Below, in pieces: positions 12,455 to 22,010 of a DNA stretch of 64,000 nucleotides. Every line of letters begins with the position of its first letter. The stretch's first letter is position 1. The DNA is taken from positions 124,001 to 188,000 of the forward strand of contig WHUX01000058.1 of assembly GCA_015179025.1 (NCBI GenBank), given 5' to 3'. Below the pieces are notes generated by a model that was given only the letters and a program-made list of their open reading frames with translations, was not told the origin of the DNA and searched no databases. A program made the position numbers and the translations under genes. This DNA comes from Terfezia claveryi. Its lineage: Eukaryota > Ascomycota > Pezizomycetes > Pezizales > Pezizaceae.

Positions 12455-12712
12455 AGAAGGGGGGTGAAGGGGGTGAAAGGGGGCTGAAGGGGGTGAAAGG
12501 GGTTGAAGGGGGTGAAGGGGGGTTGAAGGGGGTGAAAGGGGGCTGAAGGGGGTGAAAGGGGTTGAAGGGGGTGAAGGGGGCTGAAGGGGGTGAAAGGGGT
12601 TGAAGGGGGTGAAAGGGGGCTGAAGGGGGAGAAAGGGGGGTGAAGGGGGTTGAAAGGGGTTGAAGGGGGATGAAAGGGCGGTGAAAGGTGAAGGGGGTGA
12701 AAGGGGGGTGAA
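12455..12712. repeat. G-rich minisatellite (GGGGGTGAAAGGGGGCTGAA type)
   Basis: About 258 bp of alternating G4-G6 runs and TGAA/CTGAA/TTGAA spacers. Basic modules of 9-10 bp combine into imperfect higher-order units. The G-rich strand is the plus strand. The complementary strand gives a long Pro/Ser/Phe/Thr-rich open frame that I regard as an artefact of composition. Confidence 0.9.
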
Positions 12713-12723
12713 TCTGGGGGTTC

Positions 12724-12825
12724 AGCGTATGGAGGGTTGTGGGGATGCAGCGTATGGAGGGTTGTGGGGGTGCAGCGTATGGAGGGGGGTGTAGCGTATG
12801 GAGGGGATGTAGCGCAGGAGGGGGC
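12724..12825. repeat. Second minisatellite, GCAGCGTATGGAGGGTTGTG unit
   Basis: Four to five copies of a unit of about 26 bp, the later ones shortened (GTAGCGTATGGAGGGG). It directly follows the first minisatellite but has a different unit, so two independent tandem arrays are juxtaposed. Confidence 0.85.
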
Positions 12826-14655
12826 GTATGGGGGTGTTGTTGAATTTCTCAAGCTGGCTGAACTTTCATGTTTGGGGTCTTGCTACCATGTGGTTTATGT
12901 GCTTGATACTGGTTCTACAGCGGTTATCTGAGCGATCTGATAATAAACTTAACCAACATGAAAAGGGGAAAATAAATAAGATGCCTCCACTAGTCTAAGT
13001 ATTCCTCTCACAGGCTTTGCCAGCAGTAGGTAAATACTTCAATAGCCACAGTCTTACCACTTGCTACTGTATCTCCTCTTAATTGGGATAATATTTGCGA
13101 ATAATTCGGTTGAGTCTAACCCAAATATTTTCCAATAAAATTAAATTACAGTGAATAGGCACAACACCCTTGCTCCTCCATTGGTAAACTTGTCATCAGG
13201 ATAGCGAGATTCCCACGTTCTTTTTTACTAGCCCCATTTTATTGTAGTCTCCTCAGTCCAAATAATCGCCTAGTCTGGCGGGCACCGCCTCTCAGAGATA
13301 ATCGCCTGTTACACTGAAAACCTTTAAGCGGAACCTTCAAAGGGGCTGATTGCCGGTGTTATGAGACAAAAAAAAATCACTCCAAATAACCTTTCTCCCA
13401 TATATTGTATTTTGGCCTGAGCAAGTCTTCCTTTCGCATCCGGGGGTGTAAGTCCATTTTCCCCAAATATAAACAGAGGCAACAACCAAGGGTTAAGCTT
13501 TCTGCGGAACTCATTTTAAATAGCAATACTTTGGAGGGACCCAGTTGATTGATGGATCGTGTTGCAATAGTAGCTCTCTCTTATATATGTAGGTATACAT
13601 GTAATTATAGGGTATCACTGGAGAACCTTGCCGCAGAGTTAAATACAATCCTCGAACAGAACAAGACCCACCCCACTTCCCATACAAGTTGCCACACTCA
13701 CTCAAGCCTTATATACGACCACGCCTTGGGGCTAGTTCCCCTAGTATCTCGAAGCCCCTTGTAAGTATAGTCCTCAGGTTAGCTAAAGCACCGTGAAGCC
13801 AATTGTTGGTTCAGGGTAATCAAGACACATAGGACCTCATCTTAACTTACATACCAAAACACCGTCAAGAGATAATGAACAGGCAGCCTGCAACTAGTAC
13901 TTGAATGTAAGTATTATTTACGTTGAAAATTCAGTAGATACTTGGTCGAAATGCTTATTTTGACATACCGTGCCTGTACTCTGCTGAGGCACGAGTACTG
14001 GTTTTTTTTTTTTCAAAAAAGTTCCTTGCTTGGGGGGGGGGGGGTATTACCCATAGAGGTGCCATTCCCGCGACTTTGTATCAAACAGTCTACGACTGGC
14101 TATCTACCACTGGCTGTCTTGGAGTACTGAGTAATCTGTACCAAGTGCCAACCAGACTGAACTTCTGAAGTCCTACGAGACCTTCAAAAGGGTATTAAGT
14201 ATTGTCTGGTTCATCCCGTGTCTGAACCAGATACCAGGGCCGACTAGCCACTCACCCGTCATGCACCCGTTTGGGTAGTCTGGCTGCCGTTTGGGTACCA
14301 AGCAAACATATAACCTGCCTAGTCTGGTTGGCACAACCTGCCTAATTTTAGGTTATCTCATTCGCTCGCTCTCGTGTAAGATCTCGATTCCAGCAAACCA
14401 CAAACTGATATTGCTACTTATGTACTCCGTTACCTGTAAGATGCATGTGTTTTTCAAATAAGTATCTCTATGAGACTGCTTATCTCTTGCCCTACGCTAC
14501 ACAATCTTCCCCCTAGTCTGCATTACCTCTTCAGCGTACCTCAGTCCTCCTCCCACCGACGAGGGTCTGATCGAGACTACTCCCACCATTCACGTTTGCA
14601 AAAACAAACAGCTCTTTCATCTTCCACACCACTCTGTCCTACACCAACAATAAAA
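12826..14655. other. Intergenic and upstream region of the helicase gene
   Basis: No gene is supported. There is a G12 run at 14032-14043 next to a T-rich tract. A full interspersed motif AGTCTGGTTGGCACAACC is at 14321-14338, with a reverse copy at 14145-14158. The last ~200 bp before the helicase ATG are C/T-rich, typical of a fungal 5' leader. Confidence 0.55.
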
Positions 14656-16745
14656 ATGGACTTCAAAACTGAACTCCCTGCTCAGGATAACGACCTGGAT
14701 CAAGTCATAGACGCACCGGAGGGGAAGGATGCTCTTGAGTCCGTCCCACTTGAGCAGAGACCCGTTGGGGACTGGGCCTCATCTGCAACCCGCTATGAGT
14801 GGGACGACTCTTATGGTGATGTTGCACCAAAACTTCCTGAACTTGAGGAAATTCTGTTTGAAGAGCTGGATTTGAGAGGAAACACTGGCCTTGACTTTGA
14901 TGGGTTAGTAGATCCCCTCCGTATTTATTCTCCCTATAGCCCCTAGCTTATTAAACTACAGGCTTATGCAGGTCCCAGTCTGTGTTGAGTCCATGAAGCA
15001 GGTTGCTCGCATTTCCAGTGTAAGTTTGTCCACAACGAATTGTCTAAGGTTGGCAGCTAACCGATTACACAGTTTGGAGATGCAGGACTCCACCCCGTCA
15101 TGCTTGACAACATTCAACTTTGCGGGTAAGTGCCTCTCGGGTCAAAGGGCATCTCCACAATGACTTGACTGGCTCTAGATATAAAATCCCTACCCCGATT
15201 CAGCAATACTGTATCCCAGCAATCATCCAAGGACATGATTTGCTCGCCTGTGCTCAAACAGGTACGTATACGTCTAAAAAAGTTCATCGGTGGTTAATGT
15301 GCTGTACTAACATCATTAAAAGGTTCGGGAAAAACTGCAGCCTTCCTGATTCCTATAATTTCCAAGTTGATGGGTAAAGCAAAGAAGCTCGCGGCACCGC
15401 GTCCAACTGCTCAGATGCTGAATTATCGAGCCGAGCCTCTCGTACTTATCATTGCCCCTACTCGTGAATTGGCAACTCAAATCTTCGATGAGAGCCGCCG
15501 CTTCTGTTACCGAAGCATGCTCCGACCATGTGTTGTGTACGGGGGTGCAGATATCATGTCTCAACGTTCTGAGCTTGAGAAAGGATGTGATGTGTTGGTA
15601 GCCACCCCTGGTCGCCTCTTGGACTTCCTTGAGAGAGGTCGTTCTCTTTCCTTGAGACGAATCAAGTTTGCCGTCGTCGACGAAGCGGATCAGATGTTGG
15701 ACATGGGCTTTGGCCCTCAGCTCCGAAGCTTCTTCCTTCACGGTGACATGAACCGTGATGATGACATGCAAATTACTATGTTTTCTGCAACGTATCCCGT
15801 GGTAAGCCCCCAAGTTGAAATTTCAACATTCCCGGTAAGGCTAAACGTATGTGACAGGAAATTATGCAACTTGCAAAAGACTTCCTCAGCGATGAATTTG
15901 TCCAAATTGCAGTTGGCCGCATCGGATCAACTCATAAAAACATCACCCAGCGTATCGTTTATGTGGAGGAAGGAGAGAAGAGGGAGACTTTGAGCAAAAT
16001 GCTTATGAACTCCCCCCCTACACGCACCTTGATCTTTGCCAATCATAAGACCACTGTTGATACTCTGGATGATTACCTCTATGGCCTGAACTTCCCCTGT
16101 ACCTCTATCCACTCAGACCGCACTCAGAGAGAGCGTGAAGATGCACTGAGAGCTTTCCGCAGTGGTCGCTGTCCTATCATGGTTGCCACCAACATTGCCG
16201 CCAGAGGTTTGGATATCAAAAACATCATGCATATCGTCAATTATGACCTCCCACAAGATATTGACGAATATGTTCACCGTATTGGTAAGTATTTGGTTTC
16301 AATCTCCCTTTTTGTATCACCCTAACAGTTTGTAGGTCGAACTGCAAGAATCGGTAATCGTGGCCTGGCCACCACGTTCTTCAACGACTCAAATTCCCGC
16401 CTTGGTGCAGATCTGCGAAATCTGTTGGAAGAAGCGGTGCAAGAAATCCCTGAGTTCTTGGAAGAGTATAAGGATAGTGCTACCGCTGAGACAGAGAAGA
16501 GATTCGATGCCCTTGATCATCATGACAAGCTCGCAAAACACGGAACTGAGATCTTCAACATGCAAGCAGCTGGAGTTGACCCTTGGAACGACCCGGTAGA
16601 TTCATCTAGCAACAGTGCTGCAAAAGTTGTTGACAGCGATTGGGGAGCGAGCGCCGCCGTTGTTGACGACGGCTGGGGAGCGAGCGCCGCCGTTGTTGAT
16701 GACGGCTGGGGAGCGGGCACGGCCGATGCTGGAGGTTCCTGGTAA
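14656..16745 (+). CDS. DED1: DED1/DDX3-family DEAD-box RNA helicase
   Basis: An ATP-dependent RNA helicase, expected to unwind mRNA 5' leaders during translation initiation in the cytoplasm. Inferred exons: 14656-14903, 14962-15019, 15073-15125, 15179-15261, 15323-15801, 15858-16284, 16336-16745 (585 aa, all phases consistent, introns 51-61 nt). Motifs: Q-motif region PTPIQQYCIPA, Walker A AQTGSGKT (145-152), PTRELATQI, TPGR, DEAD (267-270), SAT (302-304), ARGLD, HRIGRTAR (447-454). The N-terminus is short (about 40 aa before the YEWDD segment) and lacks the usual long RG-rich extension. Motif VI has Ala453 where Gly is normal. The C-terminus carries three VVD..WGA repeats and ends in GGSW. 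The start follows ACAATAAAA; an in-frame upstream ATG at 14470 would add 62 unconserved-looking residues. It may be a divergent paralogue rather than the main DED1. Confidence 0.92.
16626..16724 (+). repeat. 33-bp coding minisatellite in helicase C-terminus
   Basis: Three tandem 33-bp units (16626-16658, 16659-16691, 16692-16724) each encode VVD(S/D)(D/G)WGA(S/G)(A/T)A. Differences are mainly single substitutions, so the duplication is recent and in frame. The units give the protein repeated acidic and Trp-Gly elements before the end. Confidence 0.9.
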
Positions 16746-17306
16746 CCTCCTGAATTACCTTACTCTCATTTCCTTTCTTCTTTTGCTGTTATGGGACATG
16801 GGATATATCTTGTTTTAATTTGGGGACTCTGTTGAAATGTCAGGTCTCAAGTTGGGGAAAGGGAAAGGATATGACTTGTTTTTTCTCTCAACATGTACTC
16901 AAGATAGCTATCTACTAGTACCTAGTAGTCCTCTTCCACAATATGAATTTTAGTAGTGAGTTGAGGAGAGGCGTCTTTGAACAAATTGAGGTTCTGTTAT
17001 AGACTGGCTATATAATTGGTCTTGTATCTGCTCTAAGATTCTCCTTCACTTTGATCTCGACCGAACGAAGCAAAAACCATCTGAACTTGTATTACCCTGA
17101 AATACATAGAACACTCGATACTGCTGATAAATCATACAACCAGTTAGTAGAAGTTTTACGCCCTGGCGAGCAAACCAGATGATTCAATTATAAAGCAAGT
17201 ACAATCGCCATAGGTGAAAAGCGAAAACAAATTGAATAATCAGTGGAGGGTTTGACTGAACAATTTTTTTGGAGATTCGTCGGTTAAATGACGTAACTCA
17301 TCACAA
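16746..17306. other. 3' flank of helicase gene and spacer to tRNA
   Basis: No gene. The first ~150 bp are likely 3' UTR (T-rich). One TTACCCTGAA motif lies at 17094-17103. Nothing else is recognised. Confidence 0.6.
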
Positions 17307-17378
17307 AGCAACATGGCGCAGCGGAAGCGCGCCGGGCTCATAACCCGGAGGGCCCTCGATCGAAACGAGGTGTTGCTA
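17307..17378 (+). tRNA. Initiator tRNA-Met (CAT), no intron
   Basis: A full cloverleaf can be drawn. The acceptor AGCAACA pairs with TGTTGCT, and the D-stem GCGC with GCGC. The anticodon stem CCGGG/CCCGG holds the loop CTCATAA with anticodon CAT. The T-stem CCTCG/CGAGG has the loop ATCGAAA. A in place of T at the first loop position (AUCG instead of TPsiCG) and the three G-C pairs next to the anticodon loop mark a eukaryotic initiator. The A box (TGGCGCAGCGG) and B box (GATCGAAAC) lie inside the gene. The anticodon region resembles the primer-binding site of the Copia element at 33809-38454. Confidence 0.97.
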
Positions 17379-17730
17379 GTTCGAGTCGCCTCGGCGGCTT
17401 CTCCTTTTCCTTTTTATTTTGGCTCCAAATTAAAACATAATCAAAAAATACTGTAAAACGTTTTCATAACCTCTTCAACAATATAGCTATGCACAATGAT
17501 AATGGGGAACAAATATAAGGAGAAATTCATCGTCCTAGTTCGTGAGCGGATTGTATGATGAATGCATGGCGTGAATATCTTTCTACAAATGCAGTGAACT
17601 CTACGGTATGTTTGTTTTAGGCCGCTCGGCCGCTCGGCCGCCCGCAGGCAGCATACCTACTATGCCCTTCGCGGCAATTTATTTAATTACTGTTTTGTAG
17701 TCTGGCTAGCACTAGCCTCTCGTAGACTGT
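17379..17730. other. tRNA trailer and spacer
   Basis: No gene beyond the terminator tract. A short GC-rich block with GGCCGCTC repeated (about 17622-17641) and an AGTCTGGCTAGCAC word at 17699 are the only visible structure. Confidence 0.5.
17405..17415 (+). terminator. RNA polymerase III termination tract
   Basis: TTTT (17405-17408) and TTTTT (17411-17415) start 27 nt after the mature tRNA end, a slightly long trailer for a pol III gene. The trailer contains GTTCGAGTC, which looks like a second B-box/T-arm and could be a leftover of another tRNA. Confidence 0.5.
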
Positions 17731-18246
17731 TTTGGTACATATCGACCTGGAACTTTACAGTCCGATAATGGTGGAGAATTCAAAGAGAGAAGTTGGGCAT
17801 TTATTATGAGCTTGGGTTATTAAAATTAAGCTGGAAACCTCGCACACAGAGCAAGCCAATGGAGTTGTACAATCTCGTGGATAGTTGAGTGCATGGGATA
17901 TAGCACTTCCGAATGTTGCATAGGGATCAATCGAACAATATACTTTTCAATACTCAAAACTCCCTAATTATGAGATTGTCTTTGGCCGACCCTATCCACA
18001 CCAAACATACCTCTATTTGAGGAGTGGAAAACTACAGACGATCAATGGAATGAAGAGAAGGATGCAGAGTATATTGCCACTTTTAATCCCTCGGTTTTAG
18101 ACCAAATTGAAGCTGGTTTTAAGCCTAGAAAACAGGTGGAAACTACTTTACAGTATCGTGGACAGGTAGTTCGAGATCGAATGGCAGAACACTATAATAA
18201 ACGCCATACTGCAGTAGGTGATATGGTTAGTGTCGGAAATTGTTAA
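17731..18246 (+). pseudogene. Decayed DDE integrase (rve-type) of a transposon
   Basis: The frame at about 17740-17817 reads GTLQSDNGGEFKE, the conserved second-Asp region of retroviral-type integrases. A shifted frame then gives EQANGVVQSRG (catalytic Glu region). Further on come NYEIVFGRPYPHQT and a long clean stretch (18019-18246) ending MAEHYNKRHTAVGDMVSVGN, the usual tail where the integrase passes into the small beta-barrel domain. Two in-frame stops and two frame changes show it is dead. The wording suggests a Ginger/KRBA2-like or Gypsy integrase; the upstream zinc-binding domain and first Asp are missing. Confidence 0.75.
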
Positions 18247-19320
18247 CCATGTATAAGTGTACTTGTAAAACTTTATCCAACCAAAGACCTCCAGCAGCAA
18301 CTAATCTTTATGGGCTTCGAATAAGGAATTGTGGATACTTAAATCGACCCGGGGACAACAATAGCCTAGTTGTATGTACTGTAGTTCTAGTTAGGTATAT
18401 TTTTATTAATTCAAGTGCGTTATGTACCAAATGCAAGTAATAAGATAAATTGCCCGTGAGGGCATAGTTGCCGCGAGCATCCCAGAACACATATCTATAG
18501 TACATAGACGTTATAACAACGGTATTGTATGGGAATAATGTTGTCGGCACTTGCCGCAACCAGACCCTATGACATCACAGTGCTGTATTAATAATCTGAG
18601 GTTCTGATCGAGACTACCGTATTAACTCTGGTCAAGGCAGCCGCAATTGGAATCTGGCTCGCATCTACTCTAAAACAGTAGTTATGTACATCAAGTTTTG
18701 TGAAGTCATTTTTGTCCCAGAAAGCATTAGTGAGACCGGAACGTTGCTCCGCTAGCTTTACGGTAAGATCATCCAGCCTTGCTGGTGCTATAAGTAGGCC
18801 TGATTGCGACACGAGATTATTGTTCGATGCAACAAGAGTTTGTTGTGCAGATATACCCCAATAAGCAAATTCCAAAGCGCAACGAATACTGCATGCAACC
18901 CGGCCAATAGCCAGTAGCAAGTATGATACTCTAATTGATTATTTTGATACGAAGCTAATTTGTATAACAGTCAAGGGAAATTACAAACCACCATCGAATT
19001 CTCCACGAACAGGCGATGAGAACGATCGAGAAGTTGTAGAAACTGCAATCCACTATCGAATACACACAGTATAGCAACCCGAACTAGATTGGGCACAAGA
19101 TGTAGGCAGGAGACCTTGTGCCAACCGACTAGTGGAGACCAAGGTTGATGAGAACCATCAATTGCAAACCACATCGAATGCACAATATACAGTCCGGGCA
19201 AAAATCTTGGTGAAACATCGCTTGGCGTGGGGAAAATTGTTGTAAACGGCGACCGGCGTCAATAGCATACTACAACAACGATGTGCACCCCCGGTGTGAC
19301 GCGAGATGACAGTAGTAGAA
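18247..19320. other. Spacer, no supportable gene
   Basis: A minus frame at 18588-18920 (110 aa) is the longest but has no motif I recognise. The word TCTGATCGAGACTA near 18605 belongs to a dispersed repeat. A reverse interspersed motif (TGTGCCAACCGACTAG) lies near 19117-19132. Confidence 0.45.
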
Positions 19321-19500
19321 TGAGGTATTATCTTCGTTCCTATTCACCCAATAGCAGCAATTTCGAAGATCTCTGGGCGTTCTTGGTCCACCATAAAGAA
19401 TTTCCTAAATCAGAGAGCTGTGCGAGGAGGATATATTGAAACTGCTCCTAGGTCTGGCAGACCCAAGAATCTCAGTAGATGGGAGGAGGGCTATACTTCG
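19321..19500 (+). pseudogene. Tc1/mariner-type transposase helix-turn-helix fragment
   Basis: One frame reads RG-type start, then PIAAISKISGRSWSTIKNF (helix-turn-helix) and ETAPRSGRPKNLS, the standard junction between the two DNA-binding subdomains of Tc1-like transposases (..R.GRP..L). It stops after MWKEE. No catalytic domain follows, so it is a stub. Confidence 0.7.
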
Positions 19501-19536
19501 ATGTGGAAAGAAGAATAAAACATGGACTACAATCTA

Positions 19537-22010
19537 ACCTTGCTATACCGGACGACCAAAATCAAGCCTTTTCTGTCCACTATACAGGCAAACCTGGCTA
19601 TAGCGAAGACCAAGATTCTGACCATTTCCTTCGTTATAGCCAGGTTTCGCTATAACAAGAGGTCATGCGCTCGGAGGGGTAAAGGAAGAAGTATGAAGTA
19701 AGAAAGATTGGATGTAGTCAATTTGTATTCTTTCTGCTTCAGCTCGATAATATTGCAACATGCCTCCTCACCGCCGATATGGGCGTACTGCCTTAGCAGA
19801 TATTCAAGCTCGACAGGTTCAAGGACAGTGGCCTGGAGAGATGGCATTTGAGGAACTCTGCAAGCACAATTTTCAATGTTGGCACAAGACGGGTATCTAT
19901 CCTCAGATGGATCGGATTCTATAATCGGTTCTTCGGAAAGCGACTCAAATTTCAGTTGCTAGTCTTCTCAACTCTGATGCAACTACAGCTGGTATTGATC
20001 AAGTCACTGATAACTACCTTCTACATGATGAAGACCTGACAACAATTTCAGTTGGGTCTCATACAATTGAGATGTCCGCATATGTGAGGGTATGTATGGA
20101 TGCCGGACCTGCTTGTCTAGCTGGTTTAAATAACGACCTTGAATCTCTACATAATGAACATATACCAGACCACCCACCACCACTCTCAATTATATCGGGT
20201 ACTACTGCAATCAACTTCTTTGAAGAACTCGGGCATTATTTCAGTCACTACCAGTCGTACTCTCTCTGTAGTCCCCGGATCAGCTGAAGTCAAGAACTCC
20301 GATCTTGCAAATTCTCTAGCCTATGCAACAGCCATATGTAGAGGCACACAAGAAACATAATACGCTCGACAATTAGAGGGATTTCGCGAGCTTTCTCGTT
20401 ATGACTATGTCTATTGTTAGTAAGCAGAAATAGACTTAAAGTTAGCGAAGAAAAACGAATAACACACTTTTATGATAAGTGGTAGATACCAGCCATGACA
20501 GCGGAAACAGCAGCAGCAGCAACTCTAGCGATAGCAACTGCAAATGAGACACAGAACATAGCTATCGCACTGCTACCATATCTACGTTTCCGACTGCCCT
20601 TACTACTTCCACTCCCAGCCCCAGCGATTGGATTCGATCAGTTTACAGACACTGAGTGTGTTGAGTTCTTTCGATTCATACGGAGTGAGCTGCGTCAGAT
20701 ACTTCCCCATCTCAGCCTTGATCGAATTATCTATCGAAGTCCTGAGGATGCATTTGGGAACTTCTATCTCGGGTCTCTAGCAATAAGCGGTTGAAGGATG
20801 ATATGAGATTATTTGGAAAGAGCAGGACACGGCAGTCGGTGGTTTTCAATGATGTGATTAAACACTTGGTTACCCGATATGTAGGAAGTTGGAATGGGAT
20901 TCTCAGCACTGAACATATCATAAGCTTCAGAGCTATGCGGAATATGTGGGAGCTCGTGGTCGTGGCGCATTTGTTTGGGGTTTTGTGGATGAAACTTTAA
21001 AAGGTGGTATGCCGACCTTCTAAACACCAGCGGAGGCGGTATTCAGGATATAAGAAACGTCTCGCCATGAAGTTTCAGGCAATTACCACACCAGATGGGC
21101 TTATTTCACATCTTGCTGGACCGTTTGAAGGCAAGTTAGGAGCTTGGGCTGCATGGAGGCAATCGCAATTGAGCAGCATCTTCGACAAATCATCAAGGGC
21201 CTTCAGGAAGACAAGAAAGAGCACGATTGAGAATATATTAAATCCGAGACATATTAGACTTTTTTTTTTCCTTTTCAATTTTGTCTTCAAATTGAGCAAC
21301 CAATGTGTTACTGTTTGTTGGGGATCTCGCAATGCTTTGCCAATCTCTTCCTGCAACAGATCACGAATTTATACCCAAAAGACCTTTTTATGCCATACCG
21401 GTGGTCTGTTTTATACAAAGTCGAACAAGCTTAACCTTTTCATCCTGTGTAAGTCGGATTGTGGTACTGCTACCACTGCTTGAGATAGGTGTTCTGCAGC
21501 TTGGAGATTTTTATCTTAGAATAGATGGCTGTTGAGCACTTGCAAGAGCTTGTTCAACTTCGGAAGGCAGCACGCACTCTGCATTGTAAGGAGTATTTTG
21601 ATGGTGAGAAGCTATATCTAAAGCGCTGAGCTGTTTGGATAGCTATACGTTGAGTGAGAGGAAATACAAGAGGGGTAGATACGTTGTATGTATAAGTATA
21701 CTTCAAGCTGCGGCTAATTTTTATTTAATAATAAGTCGTTGCCATAGTAACATGACAATAAAGTTGCGAAATCCCTCTATTGGCTGCAACCGTGCTTTAC
21801 CTCTTATTCTTTACTTTTGATATATAGCCAATATAGTTTCGCTATAATTTAAATAATTAGGCGCGGCATTCTCTTCATTTTCGTTATACCGATTAGTTCA
21901 CTATAGCTAGGGTACTTTACCTGAATACAGGGACGGTCTGACAATTCCCTCCGTACAGCTGGGTTTTCACTATGTCGAGGTCCACTATAGCTAGGTCTGC
22001 CTGCGAGGGG
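19537..22010 (+). mobile_element. Decayed DNA transposon region with GCTATAGCGA-type end blocks
   Basis: Blocks rich in CTATAGC/GTTATAGC words occur at about 19537-19665 and 21830-22010. They share a stretch (TCTGAC.ATT.CCT.CGT...GGTTT.C.CTAT.) and are typical of the internal repeats seen in ends of pogo/Tigger-like elements. The two shared stretches appear in direct orientation, so they may be from two insertions rather than true terminal inverted repeats. Between them lies the transposase remnant at 20633-21245 and a frame at 19941-20286 with no known domain. Confidence 0.5.
20633..21245 (+). pseudogene. PIF/Harbinger-like (DDE_Tnp_4) transposase remnant
   Basis: A cut-and-paste transposase fragment. 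Order: CVEFFRFIRSELRQILPHL (from about 20660), LFGKSRTRQSVVFNDVIKHL near 20813-20872, then SYAEYVG and FVWGFVDETLKG (first catalytic Asp) near 20930-21006. After a frameshift comes VCRPSKHQRRRYSGYKKR, then AMKFQAITTPDGLISHLAGP. The order and wording match the Harbinger DDE_4 domain. The second catalytic Asp, expected shortly after GPFEG, is not present (GKLGAWAAW), and the third is not reached. Frameshifts confirm that it is dead. Confidence 0.8.

Noticed and set aside
12385..12852. 155-codon minus-strand frame rich in Pro, Ser, Phe, Thr
   Set aside because: It is produced by the G-rich minisatellite; the composition follows the repeat in every frame and there is no motif or unique sequence.
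14470..14655. In-frame upstream ATG extending the helicase by 62 residues
   Set aside because: The added residues do not resemble a DED1 N-terminus and lie in a C/T-rich leader. The ATG at 14656 has a better context (AAAAATGG). Not fully excluded.
18588..18920. 110-codon minus frame between transposon remnants
   Set aside because: No recognisable motif and no conserved-looking blocks; kept only as a note.
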